Shown here: in pieces, positions 7,583 to 19,132 of the stretch | Layout: each line of letters opens with the position of its first letter | Numbering within the stretch: position 1 is the stretch's first letter | Assembly: GCF_001070715.1 (NCBI RefSeq) | Contig: NZ_JVRR01000126.1 | Location: forward strand, 24,497-88,496 | Direction: 5' to 3' | DNA: 64,000 nucleotides | Origin: Streptococcus pseudopneumoniae | GTDB lineage: Bacteria > Bacillota > Bacilli > Lactobacillales > Streptococcaceae | Program-made: the position numbers and the translations under genes | Notes under the pieces: model-generated | Seen by the model: only the letters and a program-made list of their open reading frames with translations | Told to the model about the DNA's origin: nothing | The model's database searches: none

Positions 7583-8389
7583 ATGAATAAGATGAAGAAG
7601 GTGTTGATGACGATGTTTGGTTTAGTGATGCTCCCCCTACTATTTGCTTGTAGTAACAATCAATCAGCTGGAATTGAAGCCATCAAGTCCAAAGGAAAAT
7701 TGGTTGTAGCCCTCAATCCAGATTTTGCTCCATTTGAATACCAAAAAGTGGTTGATGGGAAAAATCAGATTGTGGGTTCAGATATCGAATTAGCCAAGGC
7801 TATCGCAACAGAACTAGGTGTCGAATTGGAACTATCTCCCATGAGTTTTGACAATGTACTGGCTAGTGTTCAATCAGGAAAAGCCGATCTTGCCATATCT
7901 GGTGTTTCTAAGACAGATGAACGGAGCAAGGTGTTCGATTTTTCAACTCCCTACTATACTTCAAAAAATAAGCTCATTGTCAAAAAATCTGACTTAGCCA
8001 CTTATCAGTCTGTCAACGACTTGGCGCAGAAAAAGGTCGGAGCACAGAAAGGTTCGATTCAAGAGACGATGGCGAAAGATTTGCTACAAAATTCTTCCCT
8101 CGTATCTCTATCTAAAAATGGGAATTTAATCACTGATTTAAAATCAGGACAAGTGGATGCAGTGATCTTTGAAGAACCAGTTGCCAAGGGATTTGTAGAA
8201 AATAATCCTGATTTAGCAATCGCAGAACTCAATTTTGAAAAAGAGCAAGATGATTCCTACGCGGTCGCTATGAAAAAAGATAGCAAGGAATTGAAAGAGG
8301 CAATCGATAAAACCATTCAAAAGTTGAAGGATTCTGGGGAATTAGACAAACTCATTGAGGATGCCTTTAAAGCGTCCATTGAAAAATAG
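7583..8389 (+). CDS. Amino-acid ABC transporter substrate-binding lipoprotein
   Basis: A 268-residue family 3 solute-binding protein. The start at ATG 7583 follows AAAGGAGG by 7 bases and gives a proper lipoprotein signal ([20 protein letters not shown], then FAC with the lipidated Cys near residue 22); a longer upstream frame lacks this logic. The mature part has the family pattern [16 protein letters not shown] near residue 36 and [20 protein letters not shown] near 112. No permease or ATPase adjoins it, so it must share those of another system. It is followed within 20 bases by argG and then argH with no terminator, implying arginine or a precursor as ligand. Confidence 0.88.
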   Translation: MNKMKKVLMTMFGLVMLPLLFACSNNQSAGIEAIKSKGKLVVALNPDFAPFEYQKVVDGKNQIVGSDIELAKAIATELGVELELSPMSFDNVLASVQSGKADLAISGVSKTDERSKVFDFSTPYYTSKNKLIVKKSDLATYQSVNDLAQKKVGAQKGSIQETMAKDLLQNSSLVSLSKNGNLITDLKSGQVDAVIFEEPVAKGFVENNPDLAIAELNFEKEQDDSYAVAMKKDSKELKEAIDKTIQKLKDSGELDKLIEDAFKASIEK

Positions 8390-8405
8390 AAAGAAGGAAA
8401 AGAAC

Positions 8406-9602
8406 ATGAGTAAAGAAAAAGTAATTTTGGCCTATTCTGGCGGTTTGGATACATCAGTTGCTATTACCTGGCTAAAGAAAGACTATGATGTTGTTGCAGT
8501 TTGTATGGATGTGGGTGAAGGGAAAGACTTAGATTTCATCCATGATAAGGCTCTTAAGGTTGGGGCAGTCGAATCTTATGTCATTGATGTTAAGGACGAA
8601 TTTGCTACAGATTATGTGCTAGTGGCTCTCCAGTCACATGCCTACTATGAACAAAAGTACCCCTTGGTATCTGCCTTGAGCCGCCCTCTTATTTCTAAAA
8701 AATTGGTTGAAATAGCGCATCAGACAGGAGCGACTACCATTGCTCATGGTTGTACAGGTAAGGGGAATGACCAAGTACGTTTTGAAGTATCGATTGCAGC
8801 CTTGGATCCCAATTTAAAAGTGATTGCGCCAGTTCGTGAATGGAAATGGTCTCGGGAGGAAGAAATTCATTATGCCAAGGAAAATGGGGTGCCTGTTCCT
8901 GCTGATCTTGACAATCCCTACTCTGTTGACCAAAATCTTTGGGGACGTGCCAATGAGTGTGGTATTTTGGAAAATCCATGGAATCAGGCTCCAGAAGAAG
9001 CCTTTGGCATCACAACTTCTCCAGAGCAAGCTCCAGATACGCCAGAATACATTGAGATTGAGTTTAGTGAAGGTGTCCCTGTTTCCCTCAATGGAGAAGG
9101 GCTAAAATTGGCAGATTTGATTCAAAAACTCAATGAAATAGCTGGAAAACATGGGGTCGGACGGATTGACCACGTGGAAAATCGCTTGGTTGGGATTAAA
9201 TCAAGAGAGATCTATGAGTGTCCAGGTGCAGTGACCTTGCTGACAGCTCATAAGGAAATTGAGGATTTGACGCTTGTGAGAGAAGTGGCTCATTTTAAAC
9301 CAATCATAGAAAATGAATTATCAAATCTCATTTATAATGCTTTGTGGTTTAGTCCGGCTACACAAGCCTTGATTGCTTATATTAAAGAAACTCAAAAAGT
9401 TGTCAATGGGACTGCAAAAGTCAAACTCTATAAGGGAAGTGCTCAGGTCGTGGCTCGGAAATCACCAAATTCTCTTTACGATGAAAATTTGGCGACGTAT
9501 ACCAGTGCAGATACCTTTGACCAAGATGCAGCTGTTGGCTTTATTAAGTTGTGGGGACTTCCAACCAAGGTTCATTCTGAGGTTCAAAAAAGCGCCAAAT
9601 AG
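8406..9602 (+). CDS. argG: Argininosuccinate synthase
   Basis: Joins citrulline and aspartate with ATP to make argininosuccinate, the penultimate step of arginine synthesis in the cytoplasm. The 398-residue protein has the N-type PP-loop AYSGGLDTS at residues 8-16, the family signatures [14 protein letters not shown] and [10 protein letters not shown], and the usual full length. Start ATG 8406 is preceded by GAAGGAAAAG. It lies 16 bases after the binding-protein gene and 28 bases before argH, clearly one operon. I recall that argG is truncated in some reference pneumococci, so an intact copy is of note. Confidence 0.97.
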   Translation: MSKEKVILAYSGGLDTSVAITWLKKDYDVVAVCMDVGEGKDLDFIHDKALKVGAVESYVIDVKDEFATDYVLVALQSHAYYEQKYPLVSALSRPLISKKLVEIAHQTGATTIAHGCTGKGNDQVRFEVSIAALDPNLKVIAPVREWKWSREEEIHYAKENGVPVPADLDNPYSVDQNLWGRANECGILENPWNQAPEEAFGITTSPEQAPDTPEYIEIEFSEGVPVSLNGEGLKLADLIQKLNEIAGKHGVGRIDHVENRLVGIKSREIYECPGAVTLLTAHKEIEDLTLVREVAHFKPIIENELSNLIYNALWFSPATQALIAYIKETQKVVNGTAKVKLYKGSAQVVARKSPNSLYDENLATYTSADTFDQDAAVGFIKLWGLPTKVHSEVQKSAK

Positions 9603-9630
9603 GACGATTGACTAGAGAGGTGGATGTGAT

Positions 9631-11025
9631 ATGGCTAAGAATACAAAATTATGGGGTGGTCGCTTTGAAGGTACTGTCGAAGACTGGGTAGAGCGCTTTG
9701 GTGCGAGTATATCTTTTGACCAGAAATTAGCTAAATTTGATGTGATTGGTTCTTTAGCCCACGTTCAGATGTTGGGTCAGACGGGCATTTTGAGTTTGAA
9801 GGAGTCAGAAAAGATTCAAGCAGGCTTGAAAGAGCTTTTAGAAGAGCTAGAGGCAGGCCAACTTGACTTTGATGTCGCAAACGAAGATATTCATATGAAT
9901 ATGGAAGTGTTGCTGACAGAAAAAATTGGTCCCCTTGCAGGGAAGTTACATACAGCTCGTTCTCGAAATGACCAAGTTGCGACAGATATGCACTTGTATC
10001 TCAAGGAGCAACTAGACCATGTCCTAGATAAACTGGCTCATCTCAAGGGTGTTTTATTAGACTTGGCGGAAAATCATGTGGAGACTATTATGCCGGGCTA
10101 TACCCATCTGCAACATGCCCAGCCTATTAGTTTTGCCCACCACCTGATGGCTTATTACAATATGTTTCAGAGAGACAGTGAACGTTTTGAATTTAACCAG
10201 CAGCATACAGACCTATGCCCTCTAGGTGCGGCAGCTTTGGCAGGAACGACTTTCCCCATTGATCGCCAATTGTCTAGCGATTTGTTAGAGTTTAAGCAAC
10301 CTTATACAAATTCTTTGGATGCTGTTAGTGACCGCGATTTTATCTTAGAATTTCTGTCTAATGCCAGCATACTCATGATGCATATGAGCCGTTTTTGTGA
10401 AGAAATGATCAATTGGTGTAGCTTTGAGTACCAATTCATTACCTTGTCAGATACGTTTACAACAGGTTCCTCTATTATGCCCCAAAAGAAAAATCCAGAT
10501 ATGGCTGAGTTGATTCGAGGAAAGACTGGTCGAGTTTATGGGAATCTGTTTGGACTATTGACAGTCATGAAGTCCTTGCCTTTAGCTTATAATAAGGATT
10601 TGCAAGAGGATAAGGAAGGAATGTTTGATACGGTCGAAACGATTTTAAATTCCCTCGATGTATTGGCAGGTATGTTATCTAGCTTGCAGGTAAACAAGGA
10701 AAAAATGCAAGAGTCGACAGAGAAGGACTTTTCAAATGCGACTGAGTTGGCAGATTATTTGGCAGGGAAAGGCTTGCCATTTAGAGAAGCTCATGAGGTT
10801 GTGGGAAGATTAGTGCTAGACTCTATCAAGTCTGCTAAAAATATTCAAGATTGGAGTCTGGAGGAATTACAAACCTATCATTCCCTCATTGCCGAGGATA
10901 TTTATGTCTACTTACAATCTAAAACTGCTGTTCAAAGACGAAATTCCTTGGGGGGTACAGGATTTGACCAAGTGAAATACCAGATTGAAGTCGCTAAGAG
11001 AGCGAATGAAGCTAGAAAGTGCTAG
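9631..11025 (+). CDS. argH: Argininosuccinate lyase
   Basis: Splits argininosuccinate into arginine and fumarate. The 464-residue protein carries the fumarase/aspartase superfamily signature [12 protein letters not shown] near residue 281, whose mobile loop holds the catalytic Ser, and the [13 protein letters not shown] region around residue 158 with the catalytic His. Length and N-terminus (LWGGRF) match the family. It is the last gene of the operon. Without argA-F genes in this window, the pathway may serve only citrulline-to-arginine conversion. Confidence 0.97.
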   Translation: MAKNTKLWGGRFEGTVEDWVERFGASISFDQKLAKFDVIGSLAHVQMLGQTGILSLKESEKIQAGLKELLEELEAGQLDFDVANEDIHMNMEVLLTEKIGPLAGKLHTARSRNDQVATDMHLYLKEQLDHVLDKLAHLKGVLLDLAENHVETIMPGYTHLQHAQPISFAHHLMAYYNMFQRDSERFEFNQQHTDLCPLGAAALAGTTFPIDRQLSSDLLEFKQPYTNSLDAVSDRDFILEFLSNASILMMHMSRFCEEMINWCSFEYQFITLSDTFTTGSSIMPQKKNPDMAELIRGKTGRVYGNLFGLLTVMKSLPLAYNKDLQEDKEGMFDTVETILNSLDVLAGMLSSLQVNKEKMQESTEKDFSNATELADYLAGKGLPFREAHEVVGRLVLDSIKSAKNIQDWSLEELQTYHSLIAEDIYVYLQSKTAVQRRNSLGGTGFDQVKYQIEVAKRANEARKC

Positions 11026-11042
11026 ATTGATAGGTTCAGAAT

Positions 11043-11069
11043 AAGAGGTTGGTCTATTGACAGCCTCTT
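11043..11069 (+). terminator. Probable terminator after argH
   Basis: AAGAGG (11043-11048) pairs with CCTCTT (11064-11069), the stem being followed by a mixed T-rich run. The stem is short and the tail interrupted, so it is only a fair terminator. Confidence 0.5.
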
Positions 11070-11114
11070 TCTTGTCTTCTCCAACCAAGCATGTTATAAT
11101 GAATACTGCTCAAG

Positions 11115-11311
11115 CGACCTTCAATCGTTAAAGCACACACGACCTTCAATCGTGAACTAGTCATTTCGTTTATCTTTTATTACGTTGTTAACTCGTCTTG
11201 CCTAACTCAAGTTATGCCTGCGACTCGTTACCTATCATATTTTCATTTTAAGATGATAGGCTAAAATGGTCTCTCAGACCATTTTACTACTAAAAGCAAA
11301 CGAAATGACTA
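11115..11311. repeat. Structured non-coding element with 14-bp inverted termini
   Basis: Between argH and mnmA lies a densely structured stretch. A 14-base word (CGACCTTCAATCGT) is repeated at 11115-11128 and 11140-11153. Then a perfect 14-bp inverted repeat (11158-11171 and 11298-11311; TAGTCATTTCGTTT) brackets 126 bases holding two hairpins: an 8-bp stem (11231-11238 with 11253-11260) and a 10-bp stem with a 3-base loop (11263-11272 with 11276-11285). The part around 11190-11225 (CGTCTTGCC, then ACTCAAGTTATGCCTGCG) resembles the junction of BOX elements. It looks like a small mobile or composite repeat. A further 10-bp inverted repeat (11321-11330 with 11344-11353) lies in the mnmA leader. 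Confidence 0.6.
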
Positions 11312-11322
11312 TACTCAAATAA

Positions 11323-12513
<1,191 letters not shown>

Positions 12514-12514
12514 A

Positions 12515-12542
12515 TTGACAAATTTTCTCAATTTGCTACAAT
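12515..12542 (+). promoter_or_regulatory. Promoter for the NUDIX-mnmG genes
   Basis: TTGACA (12515-12520), 16 bases, TACAAT (12537-12542), starting right after the mnmA stop codon. The transcript would carry a leader of about 105 bases before the NUDIX gene. Confidence 0.65.
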
Positions 12543-12653
12543 AATAAAAGCAATAGAAATGATGGTCAAAGCTCATGGATGTTGCAGGCTTTTTTGTCCT
12601 GCACTTCTTTGAAGTTTTGACTGTTTTTGTGTCGTTTAAGGGAAAGGACAAGA

Positions 12654-13109
12654 ATGATTCAACAAGACTTTCGGACAAAGACAGGAAATACAGTTTTTGG
12701 TGTTCGGGCGACAGCTTTGATTCTTCAAAATCGCAAGCTCCTAGTTACCAAAGATAAGGGCAAGTATTACACTATTGGAGGTGCGATCCAAGTTAACGAA
12801 AGAACGGAAGATGCGGTAGTCCGTGAAGTGAGGGAAGAACTGGGTGTCAAAGCTCAAGCTGGGCAGCTAGCTTTTGTGGTTGAAAATCGTTTTGAACAGG
12901 ACGGTGTTTCCTATCACAATATCGAGTTTCATTATCTGGTGGATTTGCTTGAAGATGCCCCATTGACCATGCAGGAAGATGAGAAGACGCAACCTTGCGA
13001 ATGGATTGATTTGGATAAGCTCCAGAATATCCAGCTAGTTCCAGCCTTTCTAAAAACAGCCCTACCAGATTGGGACGGCCAACTAAGACACATTCATCTT
13101 GCGGAATAG
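12654..13109 (+). CDS. NUDIX hydrolase
   Basis: A 151-residue protein with a NUDIX box matching GX5EX7REUXEEXGU: GAIQVNERTEDAVVREVREELGV split over about residues 44-66, including the metal-binding REVREE glutamates. Enzymes of this family hydrolyse nucleoside diphosphates linked to another moiety, often oxidised nucleotides; the substrate cannot be told here. Start ATG 12654 follows GGAAAGGAC. It ends 9 bases before mnmG and is probably co-transcribed with it. Confidence 0.9.
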   Translation: MIQQDFRTKTGNTVFGVRATALILQNRKLLVTKDKGKYYTIGGAIQVNERTEDAVVREVREELGVKAQAGQLAFVVENRFEQDGVSYHNIEFHYLVDLLEDAPLTMQEDEKTQPCEWIDLDKLQNIQLVPAFLKTALPDWDGQLRHIHLAE

Positions 13110-13118
13110 GAGAGAAAT

Positions 13119-15032
13119 ATGACTTATAATTTTACTGAAGAATACGATATTATTGTAATTGGTGCGGGACACGCTGGGGTCGAGGCTTCCTTAGCTGCTA
13201 GCCGTATGGGCTGTAAGGTCTTGCTTGCGACTATCAACATTGAAATGCTGGCTTTCATGCCATGTAATCCCTCTATCGGTGGTTCTGCCAAGGGGATTGT
13301 CGTGCGTGAAGTCGATGCCCTCGGTGGCGAGATGGCCAAAACCATTGACAAGACTTACATCCAAATGAAGATGCTCAACACAGGGAAGGGGCCAGCTGTC
13401 CGTGCCCTTCGTGCGCAGGCTGACAAGGAGCTTTACTCTAAGGAGATGCGCAAGACGGTTGAAAATCAAGAAAATCTGACCCTTCGTCAGACCATGATTG
13501 ATGAGATTTTGGTGGAAGATGGCAAGGTTGTCGGTGTGCGTACAGCTACCCATCAAGAATATGCTGCAAAGGCCGTTATTGTGACGACAGGGACCGCCCT
13601 CCGTGGGGAAATCATCATCGGAGACCTCAAGTACTCATCAGGTCCTAACCACAGCCTAGCTTCTATTAACCTTGCTGATAATCTCAAGGAATTAGGACTC
13701 GAAATCGGTCGTTTCAAGACAGGAACCCCTCCACGTGTCAAGGCTTCTTCAATCAACTACGATGTGACAGAGATTCAGCCAGGGGACGAAGCGCCTAATC
13801 ACTTCTCATACACTTCACGTGATGAGGATTATGTCAAAGACCAAGTGCCATGCTGGTTGACCTATACCAACGGTACCAGTCATGAGATTATCCAAAACAA
13901 CCTCCATCGTGCGCCTATGTTTACAGGTGTGGTCAAGGGAGTGGGGCCTCGTTACTGTCCGTCAATTGAGGACAAGATTGTGCGCTTTGCGGACAAGGAA
14001 CGTCATCAACTCTTCCTTGAGCCAGAAGGGCGCAATACAGAGGAAGTCTACGTCCAAGGTCTTTCAACTAGTCTGCCTGAGGATGTCCAACGTGAGCTAG
14101 TTCATTCCATTAAAGGTCTGGAAAATGCAGAGATGATGCGAACAGGTTATGCCATCGAGTATGATATGGTCTTGCCTCATCAGTTGCGTGCGACTCTGGA
14201 AACCAAGAAAATCTCAGGACTTTTCACAGCTGGTCAAACAAATGGAACATCAGGTTACGAAGAAGCAGCAGGTCAAGGGATTATCGCGGGTATCAATGCG
14301 GCTCTGAAAATCCAAGGTAAGCCTGAATTGATTTTGAAGCGCAGTGACGGTTATATTGGGGTCATGATTGATGACTTGGTGACCAAGGGAACCATTGAAC
14401 CCTACCGTCTCTTGACCAGTCGTGCTGAATACCGTCTCATTCTCCGTCATGACAATGCCGATATGCGTTTGACAGAAATGGGACGCGAGATTGGTCTTGT
14501 GGATGATGAACGCTGGGCTCGTTTTGAAATCAAGAAAAATCAATTTGACAATGAGATGAAGCGCCTAGACAGCATCAAACTCAAGCCACTCAAGGAAACC
14601 AATGCCAAGGTTGAGGAGATGGGCTTCAAGCCGTTGACCGATGCAGTGACAGCTAAGGAATTCCTTCGCCGTCCAGAAGTTTCTTATCAAGATGTGGTGG
14701 CCTTCATCGGACCAGCTGCCGAGGACTTGGATGATAAGATTATCGAATTGATTGAAACAGAAATCAAGTACGAAGGCTATATTTCCAAAGCCATGGACCA
14801 GGTTGCCAAGATGAAGCGCATGGAAGAAAAACGCATTCCAGCCAATATCGACTGGGATGACATTGATTCTATCGCGACAGAAGCTCGTCAGAAGTTCAAA
14901 CTCATCAATCCAGAAACCATCGGCCAAGCCAGCCGTATCTCGGGAGTAAACCCCGCAGATATTTCTATTTTGATGGTGTATCTGGAAGGTAAAAATCGTA
15001 GTATTTCTAAGAATCAAGAAAAGAAAGCATAG
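13119..15032 (+). CDS. mnmG: tRNA uridine-5-carboxymethylaminomethyl modification enzyme
   Basis: FAD-dependent partner of MnmE in forming the cmnm5 group on U34 of tRNAs. The 637-residue protein shows the dinucleotide-binding motif GAGHAGVEA near residue 16, the GidA signatures [13 protein letters not shown] and [13 protein letters not shown], and the conserved C-terminal helical domain that contacts tRNA. AGGAGA lies 5 bases upstream. With mnmA nearby, the region groups two enzymes that act on the same wobble uridine. Confidence 0.97.
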   Translation: MTYNFTEEYDIIVIGAGHAGVEASLAASRMGCKVLLATINIEMLAFMPCNPSIGGSAKGIVVREVDALGGEMAKTIDKTYIQMKMLNTGKGPAVRALRAQADKELYSKEMRKTVENQENLTLRQTMIDEILVEDGKVVGVRTATHQEYAAKAVIVTTGTALRGEIIIGDLKYSSGPNHSLASINLADNLKELGLEIGRFKTGTPPRVKASSINYDVTEIQPGDEAPNHFSYTSRDEDYVKDQVPCWLTYTNGTSHEIIQNNLHRAPMFTGVVKGVGPRYCPSIEDKIVRFADKERHQLFLEPEGRNTEEVYVQGLSTSLPEDVQRELVHSIKGLENAEMMRTGYAIEYDMVLPHQLRATLETKKISGLFTAGQTNGTSGYEEAAGQGIIAGINAALKIQGKPELILKRSDGYIGVMIDDLVTKGTIEPYRLLTSRAEYRLILRHDNADMRLTEMGREIGLVDDERWARFEIKKNQFDNEMKRLDSIKLKPLKETNAKVEEMGFKPLTDAVTAKEFLRRPEVSYQDVVAFIGPAAEDLDDKIIELIETEIKYEGYISKAMDQVAKMKRMEEKRIPANIDWDDIDSIATEARQKFKLINPETIGQASRISGVNPADISILMVYLEGKNRSISKNQEKKA

Positions 15033-15033
15033 A

Positions 15034-15060
15034 AAAAACAGCTCCGTCGGGGCTGTTTTC
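15034..15060. terminator. Bidirectional terminator between mnmG and rnjA
   Basis: AAAACAGC pairs with GCTGTTTT (15035-15042 with 15052-15059); A-run on one side and T-run on the other serve both converging genes. Confidence 0.85.
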
Positions 15061-15065
15061 TTGCT

Positions 15066-16745
15066 TTATTCTTCATCTGGTGTGAGGATCATCGGGATGA
15101 TGATCGGTTCACGTTCTGTATTTTCATAAAGGAAGGGGCGAATAGCGTTGACAATGGCACCATTGACTGATTGCACGCTAGCGTCCTTGTTTTTCAGTGC
15201 GATACGAATGGCATTGAAGAGGATGCGCTGGCTTTGGCGAATCAAGTCGCCAGACTCTCTCATGTAGACAAAGCCTCGACTGAGGATATCTGGTCCAGAC
15301 AGAATCATCTGTGATTTGAAGTCAACAGTTGCGACTGCCAGAACGACACCGTCTTCAGATAGATCACGACGATCTTTGAGGACAGCAGCGCCGATTTCAC
15401 CGATACGATTTCCATCGACATAGATATCTTGGGCGTTAAAATGACCTGCGATACGAGCTGAGTCAGCAGTAAGGGCAAGTACATCACCATTGCTCATGAT
15501 AAAGATATTGTCCTTTTCAACACCAGTATCCACCGCTAGTCCAGCGTGGACTTTTTGCATGCGGTACTCACCGTGGACAGGCATGAAGTATTTTGGCTTA
15601 ATCAAGCGGAGCATAAGTTTTTGCTCTTGCTGGCCACCGTGTCCAGATGTATGGATATTGTTCACTTTACCGTGGATAACTTCGACACCAGCTTCTGAAA
15701 TGATGTTGATCAGTTTGTTGACGCTAGTAGTGTTTCCAGGGATTGGGCTAGAAGAGAAGATAACGGTATCGCCGGGCTGGAGTTGTACCTGACGGTGGGT
15801 TCCGTTGGCGATACGAGAGAGGGCCGCCATAGGTTCACCCTGACTACCTGTACAGAGGATCAGAACCTCGCCTGCAGGGTAGTCTTTGATTTCATTTGGC
15901 TCGATAAAGGTTCCCTTAGGAGCTTTGATGTAACCAAGGTCAATTCCGTTGACAATGGCCTTTTCCATAGAGCGACCAAAGACCGCAATCTTGCGTCCAG
16001 TCTTAACAGCAGCTTCTGTTGCTTGTTGGAGACGGAAGATATTTGAGGCAAAGGATGCAAAGATGATACGTCCTTCAATACCTTGGATAATCTTCATGAT
16101 GGACTGACCAACGACTTTTTCAGAGTTGGTAAAGGTTGGCACTTCCGCATTTGTTGAGTCAGACAGAAGACAAAGCACACCTTCTTCACCAAGCGCAGCC
16201 ATACGGTGCAAGTCCGCAGGTTCACCAACTGGTGTTAAGTCAAACTTGAAGTCACCCGTACAGACAATTTTCCCTTGAGGAGTATGAATGACAATTCCCA
16301 AAGGCTCTGGAATAGAGTGAGTCGTTCTAAAGAAAGTTGCCTTGAGATTTTTAAAGGTCAACTCAGTATTATGGTTGATTTCGTAAAGTTTGGCGTTGCG
16401 CAAGAGGCCGTGTTCTTCGAGTTTCCCACGAATCAAAGCCAAGGCAAGCGGTCCAGCATAGATTGGGACATTTGCTTGCTTGAGTAGGAATGGAATCCCA
16501 CCGATGTGGTCCTCGTGTCCGTGGGTAATCAAAACAGCCTTGACGCGATCGATATTGTCTACAATGTAAGAGTAATCAGGAATGACGTAGTCGATACCCA
16601 GCAAGTCATCTTCTGGGAATTTAATCCCAGCATCGACGATGATAATCTCATCTTGGTATTCAATTCCGTATGTGTTTTTCCCGATTTCTCCCAGACCACC
16701 GATGGCAAAAACGCCGACTTCTTCAGGTTTAAGAGTATAGGCCAT
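15066..16745 (-). CDS. rnjA: Ribonuclease J1
   Basis: An endo- and 5'-3' exoribonuclease central to mRNA turnover in Gram-positive bacteria. The 559-residue protein carries the metallo-beta-lactamase zinc motif HGHEDH near residue 75, the beta-CASP region, and [11 protein letters not shown] near residue 367. It lies one base downstream of rpoY on the minus strand, an arrangement conserved in Firmicutes, so the two are co-transcribed. A convergent terminator ends the transcript. Confidence 0.95.
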   Translation of the reverse strand: MAYTLKPEEVGVFAIGGLGEIGKNTYGIEYQDEIIIVDAGIKFPEDDLLGIDYVIPDYSYIVDNIDRVKAVLITHGHEDHIGGIPFLLKQANVPIYAGPLALALIRGKLEEHGLLRNAKLYEINHNTELTFKNLKATFFRTTHSIPEPLGIVIHTPQGKIVCTGDFKFDLTPVGEPADLHRMAALGEEGVLCLLSDSTNAEVPTFTNSEKVVGQSIMKIIQGIEGRIIFASFASNIFRLQQATEAAVKTGRKIAVFGRSMEKAIVNGIDLGYIKAPKGTFIEPNEIKDYPAGEVLILCTGSQGEPMAALSRIANGTHRQVQLQPGDTVIFSSSPIPGNTTSVNKLINIISEAGVEVIHGKVNNIHTSGHGGQQEQKLMLRLIKPKYFMPVHGEYRMQKVHAGLAVDTGVEKDNIFIMSNGDVLALTADSARIAGHFNAQDIYVDGNRIGEIGAAVLKDRRDLSEDGVVLAVATVDFKSQMILSGPDILSRGFVYMRESGDLIRQSQRILFNAIRIALKNKDASVQSVNGAIVNAIRPFLYENTEREPIIIPMILTPDEE

Positions 16746-16746
16746 A

Positions 16747-16980
16747 TTAGAACTCCGTGATTTCGAAGGCGCCAGTTTCTTTTTCGTAATCTAGCAATTT
16801 GTCAGACAAGAGTTCGATATACTCGATATTGTACTCTGGGCGATTTTCTTCGACAAGTTGGCGAGCAGCGATACGGCCCTCAAGTTCTGAGCTAGCATCG
16901 ATGTCTAGATAAAGTGCGCGTGTAGTTTCACGACGTGGGCTACGTTCTTTTGTTTCTTGATAAAAAACTTTGTAAATCAT
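16747..16980 (-). CDS. rpoY: RNA polymerase epsilon subunit (DUF1447)
   Basis: A 77-residue protein matching the small RpoY family: [20 protein letters not shown] at the start, then the alternating acidic stretch [14 protein letters not shown]. RpoY binds core RNA polymerase near the beta and beta-prime jaws. Its position directly before rnjA is the conserved one. The minus-strand GAAAGGAAC ribosome-binding site is just upstream. Confidence 0.93.
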   Translation of the reverse strand: MIYKVFYQETKERSPRRETTRALYLDIDASSELEGRIAARQLVEENRPEYNIEYIELLSDKLLDYEKETGAFEITEF

Positions 16981-17155
16981 ATAGTTCCTTTCTATTTTAC
17001 AGGTCAGCTTATTCCAAACTTTTAGCAGAGATTTGCTTGATTTTATTCCATTTTGTGTCTAGATTGACCTTGATTCGTTACAATTATTTCAATTATAACA
17101 TAAAATGAAAAATTAGTAAAAGACGGAAACGAGAAAGTATGGGGACGATTCCTTT

Positions 17156-17193
17156 AGTAAGCGTTTGCAAAAATAAAGAAAATGTGTTATATT
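17156..17193 (+). promoter_or_regulatory. Promoter with a near-consensus cre overlapping the -35 box
   Basis: TTGCAA (17165-17170), 17 bases, TATATT (17188-17193). The 14 bases 17156-17169 (AGTAAGCGTTTGCA) differ from the cre consensus at two positions and overlap the -35, a repressing position for CcpA. Confidence 0.5.
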
Positions 17194-17260
17194 GATAATG
17201 GAAGTGAAATTTATTGCTTGTCATAATTCCATATAGTTTTTAAGTCAAGGAGGTTGCCCT

Positions 17261-17476
17261 ATGTATAACTTATTTGCTTTTGCTATCGGAGCTCGCTTGG
17301 TAGCTTTTATTGTTTTTGTTGCTTGCGTTTATGGAGGGAATCTTCTATTTGCCAAACTGGAACAACGACAAACCAAGTTCTTGTGGAAGATTACCTTTGT
17401 GACTCTCTACTCGCTTTTTCTCCTCCTCGTAACCTATGTCGTTTGGTTTGTATTTTACTTTGGATTAAATGCTTAG
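17261..17476 (+). CDS. Small membrane protein, 71 aa
   Basis: A 71-residue protein with two strong hydrophobic segments (about residues 4-30 and 44-68) joined by a charged loop (AKLEQRQTKFLWK). An AAGGAGG site lies 7 bases before the ATG, so translation is likely. The promoter at 17156-17193 with a possible cre site would drive it alone; a terminator follows 3 bases after the stop. The family is not recognised. Confidence 0.75.
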   Translation: MYNLFAFAIGARLVAFIVFVACVYGGNLLFAKLEQRQTKFLWKITFVTLYSLFLLLVTYVVWFVFYFGLNA

Positions 17477-17478
17477 AT

Positions 17479-17502
17479 GCCCTGCTTATGCTGGGGCTTT
17501 TT
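17479..17502 (+). terminator. Terminator after the small membrane protein gene
   Basis: GCCC at 17479 pairs with GGGC at 17494-17497, followed by five T residues. A second hairpin without a clean T-run (17544-17554 with 17559-17569, one mismatch) lies downstream. Confidence 0.75.
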
Positions 17503-17585
17503 GTTTGGGGATATAGAGATAGTAGATTTACGACACGAAAATTCCACCCCATCTATCAAGATGAGGTGGTCTTTGCATTTTTCTA

Positions 17586-18014
17586 AAATGACATGACAAT
17601 GGAATTTTCAGGGCTTATTATTTTTATGGGAGTCATTGTTCTGCTCAAAAATAGAGTTGAAGCATAAAAATAAAACAATACAAACAGATAAATCAATTGG
17701 TAAAGGGATAGTAGTAATGTTTAAATCATTGAGAATACTGAGTAAACTGTAAGAGATGAAGCAGATAAAATTCATCCTTCTAAAAATGTGTTTTTTATCT
17801 AGCATGACTTACCAAACTTTTTACGGAGGTCCTTTCAATTTTCTTGTTCACTTTTATATTCGGAAAAGAAAAGGGAAAGTGAAGATTTTTTTGAATTTTA
17901 TTTGCGAATTGTTTTTGGGCTAAATATAGGCCTTTTGGTTCGGGGATAAAGAAAATTCCCATGTGCCAGCTTTTGTAGTATAATAGTAAGCAGACAAAAA
18001 GATAGGAATGTGTT
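17586..18014. other. Gene-free stretch before tsaB
   Basis: No reading frame with a convincing ribosome-binding site is visible on either strand. The only recognised site is a -10 box TATAAT at 17979-17984, about 30 bases before tsaB, without a good -35. I recall that small double-glycine peptide genes sit in this neighbourhood in reference pneumococci; none is present here. Confidence 0.5.
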
Positions 18015-18698
18015 ATGAAAGTATTAGCTTTTGATACGTCCAGCAAGGCTCTTTCTCTCGCTATTTTAGAGGACAAGCAGGTTCTTGCCGAGACGACGAT
18101 TAATATCAAGAAAAATCACAGTATTACCCTCATGCCTGCCATCGATTTTTTGATGGCAAGTTTGGATTGGACGCCCAAGGATTTGGACCGAATCGTGGTG
18201 GCGGAAGGACCAGGTAGCTACACAGGCTTGCGAATCGCGGTAGCCACTGCTAAGACGCTGGCTCATACCCTGAACATCGAGTTAGTTGGTATGTCGAGTC
18301 TCTTGGCTCTGGTGCCCTACCAACAAGAAGGCTTGTTCGTCCCTTTGATGGATGCGCGTCGCAACAATGTTTACGCAGGATTTTATGAAAATGCCAAACC
18401 TGTCATGCCAGAAGCACACCTGCCTTTTGAGCGAGTGATTGAGTTAATCAAGGGCGCTAGTCAGGTAACCTTTGTCGGAGAAGTTGGCCCCTTTGTGGAG
18501 CAGATTCAAGAACACTTGCCAAGGACTAATTTCAAAGAAACCTTGCCAAATGCAGCTAATCTAGCTCTTTTGGCCTGGGACAAGGAAGCAGACTCCTTGC
18601 ACGACTTTGTGCCGAATTACCTCAAGCGTGTCGAGGCTGAGGAAAACTGGCTCAAGAACCACACAGAGTCTGGCGAGTCTTACATTAAACGCCTATGA
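18015..18698 (+). CDS. tsaB: tRNA threonylcarbamoyladenosine biosynthesis protein TsaB
   Basis: Scaffold of the complex that, with TsaD and TsaE, transfers threonylcarbamoyl to A37 of ANN-decoding tRNAs. The 227-residue protein has the ASKHA N-terminal pattern LAFDTSSKALSLAI and the GPGSYTGLRIA motif near residue 64. It overlaps rimI by 4 bases, and rimI overlaps tsaD by 11, so all three are one translationally coupled unit. Confidence 0.95.
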   Translation: MKVLAFDTSSKALSLAILEDKQVLAETTINIKKNHSITLMPAIDFLMASLDWTPKDLDRIVVAEGPGSYTGLRIAVATAKTLAHTLNIELVGMSSLLALVPYQQEGLFVPLMDARRNNVYAGFYENAKPVMPEAHLPFERVIELIKGASQVTFVGEVGPFVEQIQEHLPRTNFKETLPNAANLALLAWDKEADSLHDFVPNYLKRVEAEENWLKNHTESGESYIKRL

Positions 18699-19132
18699 TA
18701 GAAATCAAACGAATCCAACAGCAACCTGATCTGGCTCAAGCCATCTACGCTGTCATGGCAGCTGTTTACCCAGTCAGTCCTTGGACGCTGGAACAAATCC
18801 AAGCAGATTTGTCCCAAGACCAGACTTGGTATGCTCTGGCTTATGATGGGACAGAAGTGATTGGCTTTCTAGCCGTGCAGGAGAATCTTTTTGAAGCAGA
18901 AGTCCTGCAAATCGCTGTCAAACAAACCTATCAGGGTCAGGGAATTGCGTCAGCCTTGTTTGCTCAATTGCCGGCAGATAAGGAGCTTTTCCTCGAAGTC
19001 AGAAAGTCAAATCAACGAGCGCAAGCATTTTACAAGAAAGAAAAGATGGCAGTCATCGCTGAGAGAAAGGCCTACTACCATGATCCAGTCGAGGACGCCA
19101 TCATTATGAAGAGAGAAATAGATGAAGGATAG
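18695..19132 (+). CDS. rimI: Ribosomal protein alanine N-acetyltransferase
   Basis: A 145-residue GNAT acetyltransferase: the acetyl-CoA pyrophosphate loop [12 protein letters not shown] is at about residues 77-88, and the C-terminal [13 protein letters not shown] motif is typical of RimI. It probably acetylates the N-terminus of ribosomal protein S18. It is sandwiched between tsaB and tsaD with overlaps on both sides. Confidence 0.9.
   Translation: MIEIKRIQQQPDLAQAIYAVMAAVYPVSPWTLEQIQADLSQDQTWYALAYDGTEVIGFLAVQENLFEAEVLQIAVKQTYQGQGIASALFAQLPADKELFLEVRKSNQRAQAFYKKEKMAVIAERKAYYHDPVEDAIIMKREIDEG

Noticed and set aside
17622..17690. Short frames in the gap before tsaB
   Set aside because: One frame of about 22 codons is open, but it has no ribosome-binding site and no similarity that I recognise.
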